Positions 34,753 through 42,341 of a stretch of DNA of 64,000 nt are shown in pieces; position 1 is the stretch's first letter, and each line of letters begins with the position of its first letter. Under the pieces are notes generated by a model, which ran no database searches, had not been told where the DNA came from, and saw nothing but the letters and a program-made list of their open reading frames with translations. Origin of the DNA: Nocardia brasiliensis ATCC 700358 (lineage in GTDB: Bacteria > Actinomycetota > Actinomycetes > Mycobacteriales > Mycobacteriaceae); contig NC_018681.1 of NCBI RefSeq assembly GCF_000250675.2, forward strand, positions 5,828,001 through 5,892,000. The letters run 5' to 3'. A program made the position numbers and the translations under genes.

Positions 34753-35828
34753 GGGTTCTTCCTTCCGAGTTTGCCGACCGCGGGACGCAGCGGGATATCG
34801 AGTGCGTCATAGAGTCCTGGGCCCGCTTCGACGAGCCAATCGATCGCGCTCACCAAACGCCCTACCGCCGTGGCGTTTCCGCCCGCCGAGCGGTTGCCGT
34901 CCTCGTCGCTCGCCTCGACGGTGACCTCGATGCGCGGCTGCCCCTCGATGATCACCCGGTGCGCACCGTCGCCGTCGGCCGGTGCGGGCCAGTCCGGCGC
35001 GCAGGACGGATGGATGCGGGTGACGTGCTCGACCACGATGCGGGGCGCGCCGTCGACGATGCCCTGCACCTCGAACCGCACCGCGCCCTGCGTGCCCGCC
35101 GCGAATTCGCCCATCGACCGGGTGGTGATCGTGGCGTCCAGCGCCCGGCGATCCAGGGTCTCGCGGATCTCGTCCAACTCGACGCCCAGCGCCCGGGCCA
35201 TCAAACGAATCTGCCCGCCCCACACCATGGTCGGCACGCTCGGCGCGAGCATCGGCGGCTGATAGTCCATCGGCTGGCCCATGCCGACCAGGTAGCGGAC
35301 CGAATCGGGCTGGTCGTAGGTGGAGTAGTCGAAGATCTCCTGGCACCGGATCACCTCGACGGTGCTGCCGAGCCCGCTGATCAGCAGCGGCAGCACATCG
35401 TTGCCCCAGCCCGGATCGACGCCGGACACGAACAGCGCACCGCCGCCTTCCGCGATCGCCGCCAGCACCGGCTCGCGGATCTCGGCCGGTGCGTTGCGCG
35501 GGTCGTAGAGCGCGTACAACGCGGGGCTGACGACGACCGCGCCCGCGCGCAGGGCGCGGACGATATCGGCGAGCGCCGCGTCGGGCCGGATATCACCGGA
35601 GGCCGCGTACACGACCGCACGCGGACGCGCGGCCAGCACCGCGTCCACATCGTCGGTCGCGGAGACACCGACCGAGTAGTCGAGCCCGCTCAACTCCCCC
35701 GCGTCGCGCCCGACTTTGTCCGGATTGTGGACGAGCACACTAGTGAGTTCCAGCGCCGGATGTGCCTCGACGGCCCGAATGGCCGCCCGGCCGACATTGC
35801 CGGTGCCCCACACCGCCGTGGAGATCAT
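34749..35828 (-). CDS. Dihydrodipicolinate-reductase-like NAD(P)H oxidoreductase
   Basis: 359 aa from ATG 35826-35828. Rossmann start ISTAVWGTGNVGRAAIRAVEAHP, then GVDPGWGNDVLPLL. This is the DapB N-terminal fold as in 2,4-diaminopentanoate dehydrogenase-like proteins, widespread in mycobacteria. Substrate unknown. A KstR2-like operator lies 12 bp upstream, which hints at steroid or related carboxylic acid metabolism. Coupled to the CMD gene downstream. Confidence 0.8.
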   Translation of the reverse strand: MISTAVWGTGNVGRAAIRAVEAHPALELTSVLVHNPDKVGRDAGELSGLDYSVGVSATDDVDAVLAARPRAVVYAASGDIRPDAALADIVRALRAGAVVVSPALYALYDPRNAPAEIREPVLAAIAEGGGALFVSGVDPGWGNDVLPLLISGLGSTVEVIRCQEIFDYSTYDQPDSVRYLVGMGQPMDYQPPMLAPSVPTMVWGGQIRLMARALGVELDEIRETLDRRALDATITTRSMGEFAAGTQGAVRFEVQGIVDGAPRIVVEHVTRIHPSCAPDWPAPADGDGAHRVIIEGQPRIEVTVEASDEDGNRSAGGNATAVGRLVSAIDWLVEAGPGLYDALDIPLRPAVGKLGRKNP

Positions 35829-35839
35829 GCGGCGAGCGT

Positions 35840-35853
35840 AGCAAGCGCTTGGT
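35840..35853. promoter_or_regulatory. KstR2-type operator candidate
   Basis: agCAAGcgCTTGgT fits every fixed base of the published KstR2 consensus AnCAAGnnCTTGnT and is a 10-bp perfect palindrome (caagcgcttg) at its core. It is 12 bp upstream of the reductase start, a repressor position. Other TetR proteins with similar motifs could bind instead. Confidence 0.55.
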
Positions 35854-35947
35854 CGGTTCACGTCGATATCGCGAACCTGGTAGGCTGGCGTCATCTTCGG
35901 AGCAAGCGTGTTGTTTCCGCGCTCCCAATCCTCTTTTGAAGCAAAGC

Positions 35948-35982
35948 AGAGTTATCTGTAACCGTCGGTTACAGATAACTCT
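35948..35982 (-). terminator. Perfect 16-bp hairpin downstream of the lipase gene
   Basis: agagttatctgtaacc and ggttacagataactct are exact complements around a gtc loop. It lies 3 bp beyond the lipase stop and on the minus strand is followed by gctttgcttc. It is much AT-richer than its surroundings. Termination is the simplest reading; a protein site is possible. Confidence 0.7.
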
Positions 35983-35984
35983 CC

Positions 35985-36707
35985 TTACTCTTCGGGCTGC
36001 GGCGGACAGTCGGTGCCGAGCGGCCCACCCCGCAACGCCGCCTCGATCAACTGCTGCATCGCCAGATCGATCGGTTCGTCCGCGTGCGAGACCGCGCGAC
36101 CCGGACAGAAACCCTGCACACTGGCGTTGACCGCACCCGGCAACGGCTCGCGTTCCTCCCCCGCATCGGTGCTGAACAGGTGATAGGCGGGCAGGCCGGG
36201 CGGCAACGCCGGTTCGGTGTTGAGCCGGGTGAGGAAATCCGAGCCGGGCACCAGATCGCGGCATCCCGCGGCCCACGCACAGGCGACACCGAGATACGTG
36301 CCGTACTCCGACGTGCCGTAATCGACATAAGTCCCGACATGCGCCCGCCCGTCGAGAAACTTGACGAAATGACGTTGCGCGAGCCCGCCCATCGAGTGCC
36401 CGACCAGATCGACCCGGGGGGCGCCGGTCTCCCGCCGGATCGCGGCGACCCGGTCCGCGACCGCCTGCGCCGAATCCGCGATCGCGGCGGTCCCCGTCGG
36501 ATCACCCAGCAGCAGCATCGAGTACGCGACATAGCCGCGCGACCCGAGCCAGGCCCGCAACGTCTCGATCTTGCCCGCGTCGGCGGCGAAACCCCCGAGC
36601 ACGAGCACCGGACGCGCGGGCGGCGGCGCGGCGGCGGCCGGAACCACACCGAACCCCATTGCCACGCAACACAACACCACGGCCCACCGGATCACCCGGA
36701 CCAGCAT
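35985..36707 (-). CDS. Secreted triacylglycerol lipase/esterase
   Basis: 240 aa from ATG 36705-36707, preceded by ggag; a GTG two codons earlier is also possible. Signal peptide to about residue 25 (MGFGVVPAAAA). Oxyanion loop VLGGFAADAGK and nucleophile elbow VDLVGHSMGGLAQR show a class 2 lipase (EstA/LipA type). Paired Cys near the end (GVACAWAAGCRD, GFCPGRA) suggest disulfides. It should act outside the cell on lipid esters. Confidence 0.85.
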   Translation of the reverse strand: MLVRVIRWAVVLCCVAMGFGVVPAAAAPPPARPVLVLGGFAADAGKIETLRAWLGSRGYVAYSMLLLGDPTGTAAIADSAQAVADRVAAIRRETGAPRVDLVGHSMGGLAQRHFVKFLDGRAHVGTYVDYGTSEYGTYLGVACAWAAGCRDLVPGSDFLTRLNTEPALPPGLPAYHLFSTDAGEEREPLPGAVNASVQGFCPGRAVSHADEPIDLAMQQLIEAALRGGPLGTDCPPQPEE

Positions 36708-36911
36708 GCGCACTCCATTCGGTCGGAAAAGCCCAGGACATTCGTCTGCACCCTACGTCGAGGTTCCAGTCGCACACCCGCCCCGAGTTCCAATGGCGCG
36801 ATACTGCCTTTTCGACTCGGACACCCCCGCGAAACTCTGGGAATGCCGCCCCAGGCCCAGGTAGCGTAGGCCTTGCCGCCAAATAATTCCGCCAACGCGA
36901 GAGGGCCGGCC

Positions 36912-37241
36912 ATGGGGTCCGAACCAACTGCACTCGGCTATCTGCGCCGCGACGTGTCGGGTGCGCAACGGGCATGGGATACAACCCAGATCCGTAACCT
37001 GGCCAAACGTCTCGGCTACCACCTGCTCACCACCGTGGAATACGACGCCGCCACCGAAGACCCGGTCGGCCAACTGATCAGCATGGTCCAGGCACACGGT
37101 CTCGAAGCACTCATCACGCCCACGCTCGACCACCTCGAAGGCAACGCCGAGCCGCTGGTCAACAGCTGCGACATCATCACGGCGCGACCCGAACACACCT
37201 ACGCCCGCTGGGCGATCCCGCAGTACGACACCGGCGCGTGA
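36912..37241 (+). CDS. Small protein resembling the N-terminal part of a serine recombinase
   Basis: 109 aa. The start LGYLRRDVSGAQRAWDTTQIRNLAKRLGYHLL follows the resolvase pattern (G-Y-x-R ... Q ... A-x-x-x-G-Y), and the middle TEDPVGQLISMVQAHGLEALITPTLDHLEGN is like the D-R-L-x-R region, but the catalytic Arg-Val-Ser spacing is not kept and there is no DNA-binding domain. Short proteins of this type are common in nocardiae and rhodococci and probably are not recombinases. ATG at 36912. Confidence 0.65.
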   Translation: MGSEPTALGYLRRDVSGAQRAWDTTQIRNLAKRLGYHLLTTVEYDAATEDPVGQLISMVQAHGLEALITPTLDHLEGNAEPLVNSCDIITARPEHTYARWAIPQYDTGA

Positions 37242-37251
37242 GCGGCGCGCG

Positions 37252-38394
37252 TCAGCTCGCGACGCCGGCGTGCACGTGCAGGAGGGCCGCCGCCTGCTCG
37301 ACGATGAGATGGTCGAGCGGAAAATAACCCTGCCGGGGCTCGGGATCGGTCCTGGTGCGCGCCGCCTCGGGTGTGGCCGCGGGCAGCAGCCCCCAGCTGG
37401 AAGTCCGGCTCTGCAAGAAACTCTCGTGGGTGTCCGGTGCCGGTTCCGCGAGACCGAGCACCGCGCTACTGCCCAGACTGCCGATGATGCAGGCGTACCG
37501 CTCGTCGTCGAGCAAGGACCCGACGATCGCACCGGCGCACTCATAGCCCGGCAACGCCGCACGCACGGAATCGCGCGATTGATGCTGCCGGACGTGCAGG
37601 TTGTGCGCGAAGACGAGCGTCGGCCCCCGGCGAGCCTCGATATCGCGGATCTCCAACAGGTTCTGGGCCATGAGCGCGTCCCTGGTGGCGAGCAACAGGG
37701 TGATCCGCTCGTCCGTGGCCAGCCGCCGCGCGGCGGCGCGGTGATAGCGGAGCAGGCCGATACCGGCGTCGAGATATGCTGCAGCCCTGCGCCATTCGGT
37801 GCGCGAGGACGCCGCGATCAAGTCCGACGCACGCTTACGCAGGGCGAGGGTCATGTCGTCGGCGAGCAACCGCAGCCGATCGGCCGCCGGGGTGGCGCCC
37901 GGCGACTCGGCGGGGTCGAGCACCGCCGCCGAGCGACTCCAGCGCTCGTCCGGGCCGAGCAGATCGCCGAGGTCCAGGTCGAGCCGCAGGTAGTCCCGGG
38001 CGTATTCGAGGTAGCGGCGCGGGCTCGGCGCACTGTAGTTCTCGCTCGGCGTATCGAAACCGTGGAACGAGAGCTGCTGCGCGGACGGGCGGCCCCGGTT
38101 GTAGTCGCGCAGCCACCCGACCAGTCGCCGGTTGGCGTCCAGCGCACCGAAGCCGTGCGAGAAGCCTTGATCCATCGCGGTATCGAGGGTGCCGATGCCT
38201 GCTCGCACGAAATCGTCGACCGCGAACGCGGCCACCCGATCGGTTTCCAGCACGATCGATCGGAAGCCCAGCTCGACCAGTTGCGCGAACAGTTCGTTGC
38301 GGATCAGCGCGAAAGCCGGTTCCTGATGGGTCGGCTCCCCGAGGCCTAGCAGCTCACACCCGGATGGCACGAAGTCACGAATTTCCTGAGTCAT
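37252..38394 (-). CDS. Erythromycin esterase family protein
   Basis: 380 aa from ATG 38392-38394. Family blocks: LGLGEPTHQEPAFALIRNELFAQL with the catalytic-type His, FHGFDTPSENYSAP, and LVFAHNLHVRQHQ. EreA/EreB-like enzymes open macrolide lactones, but most family members have other unknown esters as substrate. The divergent double-HTH MerR gene 82 bp away suggests drug-induced expression. Confidence 0.82.
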   Translation of the reverse strand: MTQEIRDFVPSGCELLGLGEPTHQEPAFALIRNELFAQLVELGFRSIVLETDRVAAFAVDDFVRAGIGTLDTAMDQGFSHGFGALDANRRLVGWLRDYNRGRPSAQQLSFHGFDTPSENYSAPSPRRYLEYARDYLRLDLDLGDLLGPDERWSRSAAVLDPAESPGATPAADRLRLLADDMTLALRKRASDLIAASSRTEWRRAAAYLDAGIGLLRYHRAAARRLATDERITLLLATRDALMAQNLLEIRDIEARRGPTLVFAHNLHVRQHQSRDSVRAALPGYECAGAIVGSLLDDERYACIIGSLGSSAVLGLAEPAPDTHESFLQSRTSSWGLLPAATPEAARTRTDPEPRQGYFPLDHLIVEQAAALLHVHAGVAS

Positions 38395-38476
38395 GTGGGT
38401 CAATCGTATCTTTGAAACAACGGTTGAGGCTTCTGCGCTATCAGCGGATTGATCGACCGGTAAAGTCTCAAATACG

Positions 38477-39211
38477 ATGAAATCCTTTCGTCCCACCGAC
38501 CTCGCTCGCGAGCACGGACTGTCCACCCAGGCGATCCGCAACTACGAACAGGACGGCTTCCTCCCGCCCGCGGCGCGCAGTCCCAGCGGCTACCGGATCT
38601 ATACCGAAGTGCACGCGGCAGCGCTGCGCGCGTACCTCGCCCTGCTCCCCGCCTACGGCCACGCGCTCGGCGGGCAGATCATGCGCGCACTGCACGACGG
38701 CGACCTGGACAAGGTGCTGCGCACCATCGATCGGGGCCACAGCCAGTTGCTCCGCGACCGGGAAACCCTCGACACGGTACGGAAATCCGTCGCGCACCTG
38801 ACCGCGGCGCCCGCCGGCTCCACGGTGCCCGACGACCGCGCGGCGCGCACCATCGGCGAACTGGCGCACCGTATCCGGGTCACCCCCGCGACACTGCGCA
38901 AATGGGAAGACGCCGGGATCCTCGTCCCGGCCCGCGACCGCGCCACCGGCTACCGCCGCTATCACGCGAGCGACACCCGTGACGCCGAACTCGCCCACCT
39001 GCTCCGACGCGGCGGCTACCCGCTGCGCCACATCGCCACCGTGCTACAACAGGTCCGGACAGCGGGCGGCACCGCCGCTCTCGCCGACGCCCTGGACGAC
39101 TGGCAACACAAACTCACCACCCAGGGCCTGGCCATGCTCGACGCCGCCGCCCAACTCAGCCACTACCGGCACATCCTCGAACACGCTGCGCCAGAACAAC
39201 TCACGGTCTAG
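38477..39211 (+). CDS. MerR-type regulator with two HTH domains (TioE-like)
   Basis: 244 aa. Two MerR helix-turn-helix units in tandem: residues 4-33 (FRPTDLAREHGLSTQAIRNYEQDGFLPP) and 127-155 (GELAHRIRVTPATLRKWEDAGILVP). This is the TioE arrangement, named from thiocoraline clusters. No large ligand domain follows. It probably controls the divergent esterase gene; imperfect inverted copies of tcgtat-ttgagac (38404-38418 and 38465-38477) flank the intergenic region. Confidence 0.85.
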   Translation: MKSFRPTDLAREHGLSTQAIRNYEQDGFLPPAARSPSGYRIYTEVHAAALRAYLALLPAYGHALGGQIMRALHDGDLDKVLRTIDRGHSQLLRDRETLDTVRKSVAHLTAAPAGSTVPDDRAARTIGELAHRIRVTPATLRKWEDAGILVPARDRATGYRRYHASDTRDAELAHLLRRGGYPLRHIATVLQQVRTAGGTAALADALDDWQHKLTTQGLAMLDAAAQLSHYRHILEHAAPEQLTV

Positions 39212-39246
39212 TGCCGCGTACGCGGCGGCATTACGCTGAGGCCACC

Positions 39247-39654
39247 ATGCCTGACCTCCTCGGCGTCAACCATCTGACCTTGTGCACCACCGACCTCGAC
39301 CGGCTCGTGTCCTTCTACACCGAATTACTCGGAGCCAGGCTCGCTTTCGAGCGCGCGGCGACGGCCGCCGAGCCGCGCATCGCGGTCGTCGACGTCGGCG
39401 GAGCCGACCACCTGATGGTCGTCGAAACCGTTACCGGACCGGATATCGCACCAGACCCGCTGGGCCGGGCCGGGTGGGGCCTGCGCGTGCCGACCCACGC
39501 GCACCTGTGTGCGGTCCGGGAACGAATCCTCGGCGCCGGTGCACCCGTCGGGCCGATCGAAACGCTGCCGACCCAGTGGACGATGACCGCTCGGGATCCC
39601 GACGGCCGTCCAGTCGATATCCGGGCGCATCGGTGTGAACCAAGCGACAGATAG
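39247..39654 (+). CDS. VOC-family protein whose 3' end runs into repeat copy B
   Basis: 135 aa from ATG 39247. VOC/fosfomycin-type pattern: GVNHLTLCTTDLDRLVSFYTELLGARL, metal His near the start, and a closing TMTARDPDGRPVDIRAH. The last five codons (EPSDR) and the TAG stop come from the repeat box accaagcgacagatag. So insertion of the repeat may have replaced the natural end. Starts 35 bp after the MerR gene. Confidence 0.82.
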   Translation: MPDLLGVNHLTLCTTDLDRLVSFYTELLGARLAFERAATAAEPRIAVVDVGGADHLMVVETVTGPDIAPDPLGRAGWGLRVPTHAHLCAVRERILGAGAPVGPIETLPTQWTMTARDPDGRPVDIRAHRCEPSDR

Positions 39655-40435
39655 GTTGGGGGTCACAGAGGTTTCGCACTGTTCACAGGGGCTGTAGCTG
39701 CTGTGAAGGGTATGGAAGGTCTGTGCCCCCCGCGACTCGCCAAGCAAAACACGCCGAGCCACAACCCCACCCACCCGAAACCGCTGAGCACGTCGTGTGC
39801 CGTACCCGGCTTCAGGTGCAGGTCAGGTGCGGGGGGTGGGGTTCCGGCGTGGTCATCTGGCTGTGGTGGCGTCTCGAGCGGCTTGGGAAAGACAGGGGCG
39901 GTTGGGGGGTAGCGGGCCGGGTGGTGTGGACCAAGCGACAGATAGGTTGGGGTCACAGAGTTTTCGTACTGCTCACAGGGTTTATAGCTGCTGTGAACCG
40001 TATGGAAAGTCTGTGACCCCACGACTCACCCAGCAAAACACGCCGAGCCACAACCCCACCCACCCGAAACCGCTGCTACCTCGTCAAGGAACTCTCGAAA
40101 ACAGCACCACAGCCAGACGACCACGCCGGAACCCCACCCCCGCGCACCTGACATGCGCCTAAAGCCGGGAACCCCACCTGACGCGCCCAGCACCATCCCT
40201 GTAACTCCCGCGGCAGGCACACCAAACTGGGAAGGTCACACTTCGGCAGCCAGCCAACAAGCCCGAACGCAAGCAAACCAAGCGACAGATAACCCCGCCT
40301 CCACATGCGAAAGCCACACACCTGCACCACTTCTCGAGATTCACACCCCTTCCAGACGCCCAGAAAAGGTGTGAATCCCGAGAAGTGATGCAGCTGCTAA
40401 TGGCCCGCCTCACCACTTCGAGACAGAACCTAGCT
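39639..40435 (-). repeat. Dispersed non-coding repeat, copy B (inverted)
   Basis: The complement of 39838-40435 matches copy A over its whole length. Copy B carries an extra partial unit at 39639-39838: the box accaagcgacagatagg followed by a CACAG/CTGTG-rich block is present at 39639 and again at 39930, and the box alone at 40277. Internal inverted repeat: 39838-39866 against 40106-40134. The hairpin is at 40323-40392. No convincing gene is inside. Confidence 0.85.
40323..40392. other. Long hairpin in repeat copy B
   Basis: Arms 40323-40347 and 40368-40392 pair at 23 of 25 positions. Relative to copy A, the inner stem is repaired (t-t mismatch in A, c-g pair in B) while other positions changed, so the structure rather than the sequence looks conserved. 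Confidence 0.75.
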
Positions 40436-40579
40436 GCGGGGGCCGGCATCGAATGCGAGCACAGTTTCGGTGCCGGACCGCCGGGACGTTGCGTGCCTGG
40501 TACAGACTCGATTTCCCGTGCCGGGCCGGCGGGCGAATGCGAGTTGTGGCCGCTGACCGGGTAATTCACGGTGGAAGGC

Positions 40580-41503
40580 ATGGAACGCCCTGATTACGCG
40601 AGATTTCTGCCGGCCGAGTACCGCGCGGAGCCACTGATCGAACCGCTGTCCACCTGGTGGCCGTGGCAGGGCAGGCGGGTGCACATCGCACGGGCCGTCG
40701 ATCCGGCGGCGACGGTACGCATGATGATCATTCATGGGGGCGGCGGGTATTCGGGAGCGCTCTGGCCCTTGGCGGCACTCGCCGCCGGTGCGGGGGTCGA
40801 GGTGCTCGCGCCGGATCTGCCGCTCTACGGCGATACGGTCGAACCGGACCCGGGGTCGGTCCGCTACGAGGACTGGGTGGAACTGCTCGTCGACCTGGTG
40901 CGTGCCGAACAGGCGGCGGACGCGCGGCCGCTGGTGTTGTTCGGGGCGAGCATGGGCGGCATGCTCGCCTACGAGGTGGCCGCCCGCCACGGCGGTATCG
41001 CCCACGTACTCGCCACCTGTCTGCTCGATCCCGCCGATCCGGTCGCGCGCCGCGCGGCCGTGCGGATCGCCTGGACCAGCGGATTCGCGCCGAGCGCCCT
41101 GCGCGTGGCCGACCCGCTGTTCGGCCGGCTCCGGGTGCCGATCCGCTGGCTGGCCGACATGCGCAACATGAGCCTCGATCCCGCGCTGTCGCGGCTGTGC
41201 GCCACCGATCCGAAAGGCGGCGGCGTGCGGGTGCCGCTGCGCTTTCTCTCCGGCTTCCTCGACTATCGGCACACGCCTCCGGAAAGGTTCGCGGCGGCGC
41301 CGCTCACCCTGGTGCACCCGGCGAACGATCGCTGGACGCCGCCGGAATCGTCACTGCGTTTCCTGCGGCGCATCCCCGCGCGCACCGCGGTCGTGCTGCT
41401 GGCGAACTGCGGCCACTACCCGATCGAGCAGCCCGGCCTCACTCAGTTGGAGGACACCCTCCGCGCGGTGGCCGATACCGTGCGCGGTACCTCGATCGCC
41501 TAG
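40580..41503 (+). CDS. Alpha/beta hydrolase
   Basis: 307 aa from ATG 40580 with ribosome site ggtggaagg. Oxyanion IIHGGGGYSG, nucleophile FGASMGGMLAYE (Ser124), and catalytic His in NCGHYPIEQPG. The N-terminal 40 residues precede the core. Substrate unknown; the convergent TetR gene overlaps its stop. Confidence 0.85.
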   Translation: MERPDYARFLPAEYRAEPLIEPLSTWWPWQGRRVHIARAVDPAATVRMMIIHGGGGYSGALWPLAALAAGAGVEVLAPDLPLYGDTVEPDPGSVRYEDWVELLVDLVRAEQAADARPLVLFGASMGGMLAYEVAARHGGIAHVLATCLLDPADPVARRAAVRIAWTSGFAPSALRVADPLFGRLRVPIRWLADMRNMSLDPALSRLCATDPKGGGVRVPLRFLSGFLDYRHTPPERFAAAPLTLVHPANDRWTPPESSLRFLRRIPARTAVVLLANCGHYPIEQPGLTQLEDTLRAVADTVRGTSIA

Positions 41504-42099
41504 CGATCATCGAGCGGCGCAAGCCGTTCCACCAGCTCCATCAGCTGGTCGACGTCGATCGGCTGCCACAGCAGCACCCGGTGCAGGTGCGCGTCGACGG
41601 CGTGGAAGAGCATGGCCGCGGTCAGCGCCGGATCCGCACCGCCGCGGCCACAGCGGTGCAGGTGAAAGGCGATCTCGCCGATCACGTGCGCCTCGAACTC
41701 CTGCAGCGCGACGAGGTCCGTCGCGGCCCGCGGGGCGAGCCGGTGCATCAGGCGGTGCAGGCCGGGGTGGTCCCGGTGCGCCGCCACGACCACGTCGAGC
41801 ACCGCGCGCATCGACCGATCGAGCGGCGGCCGCTCGGCGCGCAACTGCGCGAACACCACCTCGAGCCGACCGGCGGCGTCGCGCACGTGCCGCTGCGCCA
41901 AGGCGTGGATCAGCGCGTATTTGTTCGGAAAGTACTGGTAGAGCGTGCCGATCGAGACCCCGGCCCGAGCCGAGATCTCGTTGGTGGTGGCCGCGATCCC
42001 CCGCCGATCGAACAGCTGGGCAGCAGCCTCGAGCACGAACTCCACGGTCGCCACGGACCGCGCCTGCTGCGGCCGCTTCCGCACCCCGTCGACACTCAC
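41500..42099 (-). CDS. TetR family regulator
   Basis: 199 aa. Helix-turn-helix near 20-62: VEFVLEAAAQLFDRRGIAATTNEISARAGVSIGTLYQYFPNKYAL. The stop overlaps that of the convergent hydrolase. The 240-bp region upstream towards the kinase gene may hold its promoter and operator. Confidence 0.9.
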   Translation of the reverse strand: MSVDGVRKRPQQARSVATVEFVLEAAAQLFDRRGIAATTNEISARAGVSIGTLYQYFPNKYALIHALAQRHVRDAAGRLEVVFAQLRAERPPLDRSMRAVLDVVVAAHRDHPGLHRLMHRLAPRAATDLVALQEFEAHVIGEIAFHLHRCGRGGADPALTAAMLFHAVDAHLHRVLLWQPIDVDQLMELVERLAPLDDR

Positions 42100-42341
42100 C
42101 CCATCACTCTCCCGCCCCTACCCCGATTGTCAACAGCAACGGCGTTGCGCAAGGCCGGGGTCGCCTTCGCCAGACCGCGGAGGCGGGACGTGGGTTCGGC
42201 GGGATACGCCGATGTCGCTGGGCTGATCGGCGCGGTGGTTCGGTACGCGGCTGGGTGGGCACTGACGGAGGCGGACTGTTTCGCTGAGCTTTTGCGGGCA
42301 AACGTCCGGTTTTCGGGTGGAGGCGGGGATACCATGCGCAG

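Noticed and set aside
39325..40330. Minus-strand frames across repeat copy B and the VOC gene
   Set aside because: They run through the antisense of the VOC gene and the repeat, with no domain and no equivalent length in copy A.
634..40435. A 39-kb composite transposon or genomic island bounded by the two repeats
   Set aside because: The enclosed genes are ordinary chromosomal ones with uniform base composition, and no integrase, transposase or flanking duplications are visible.
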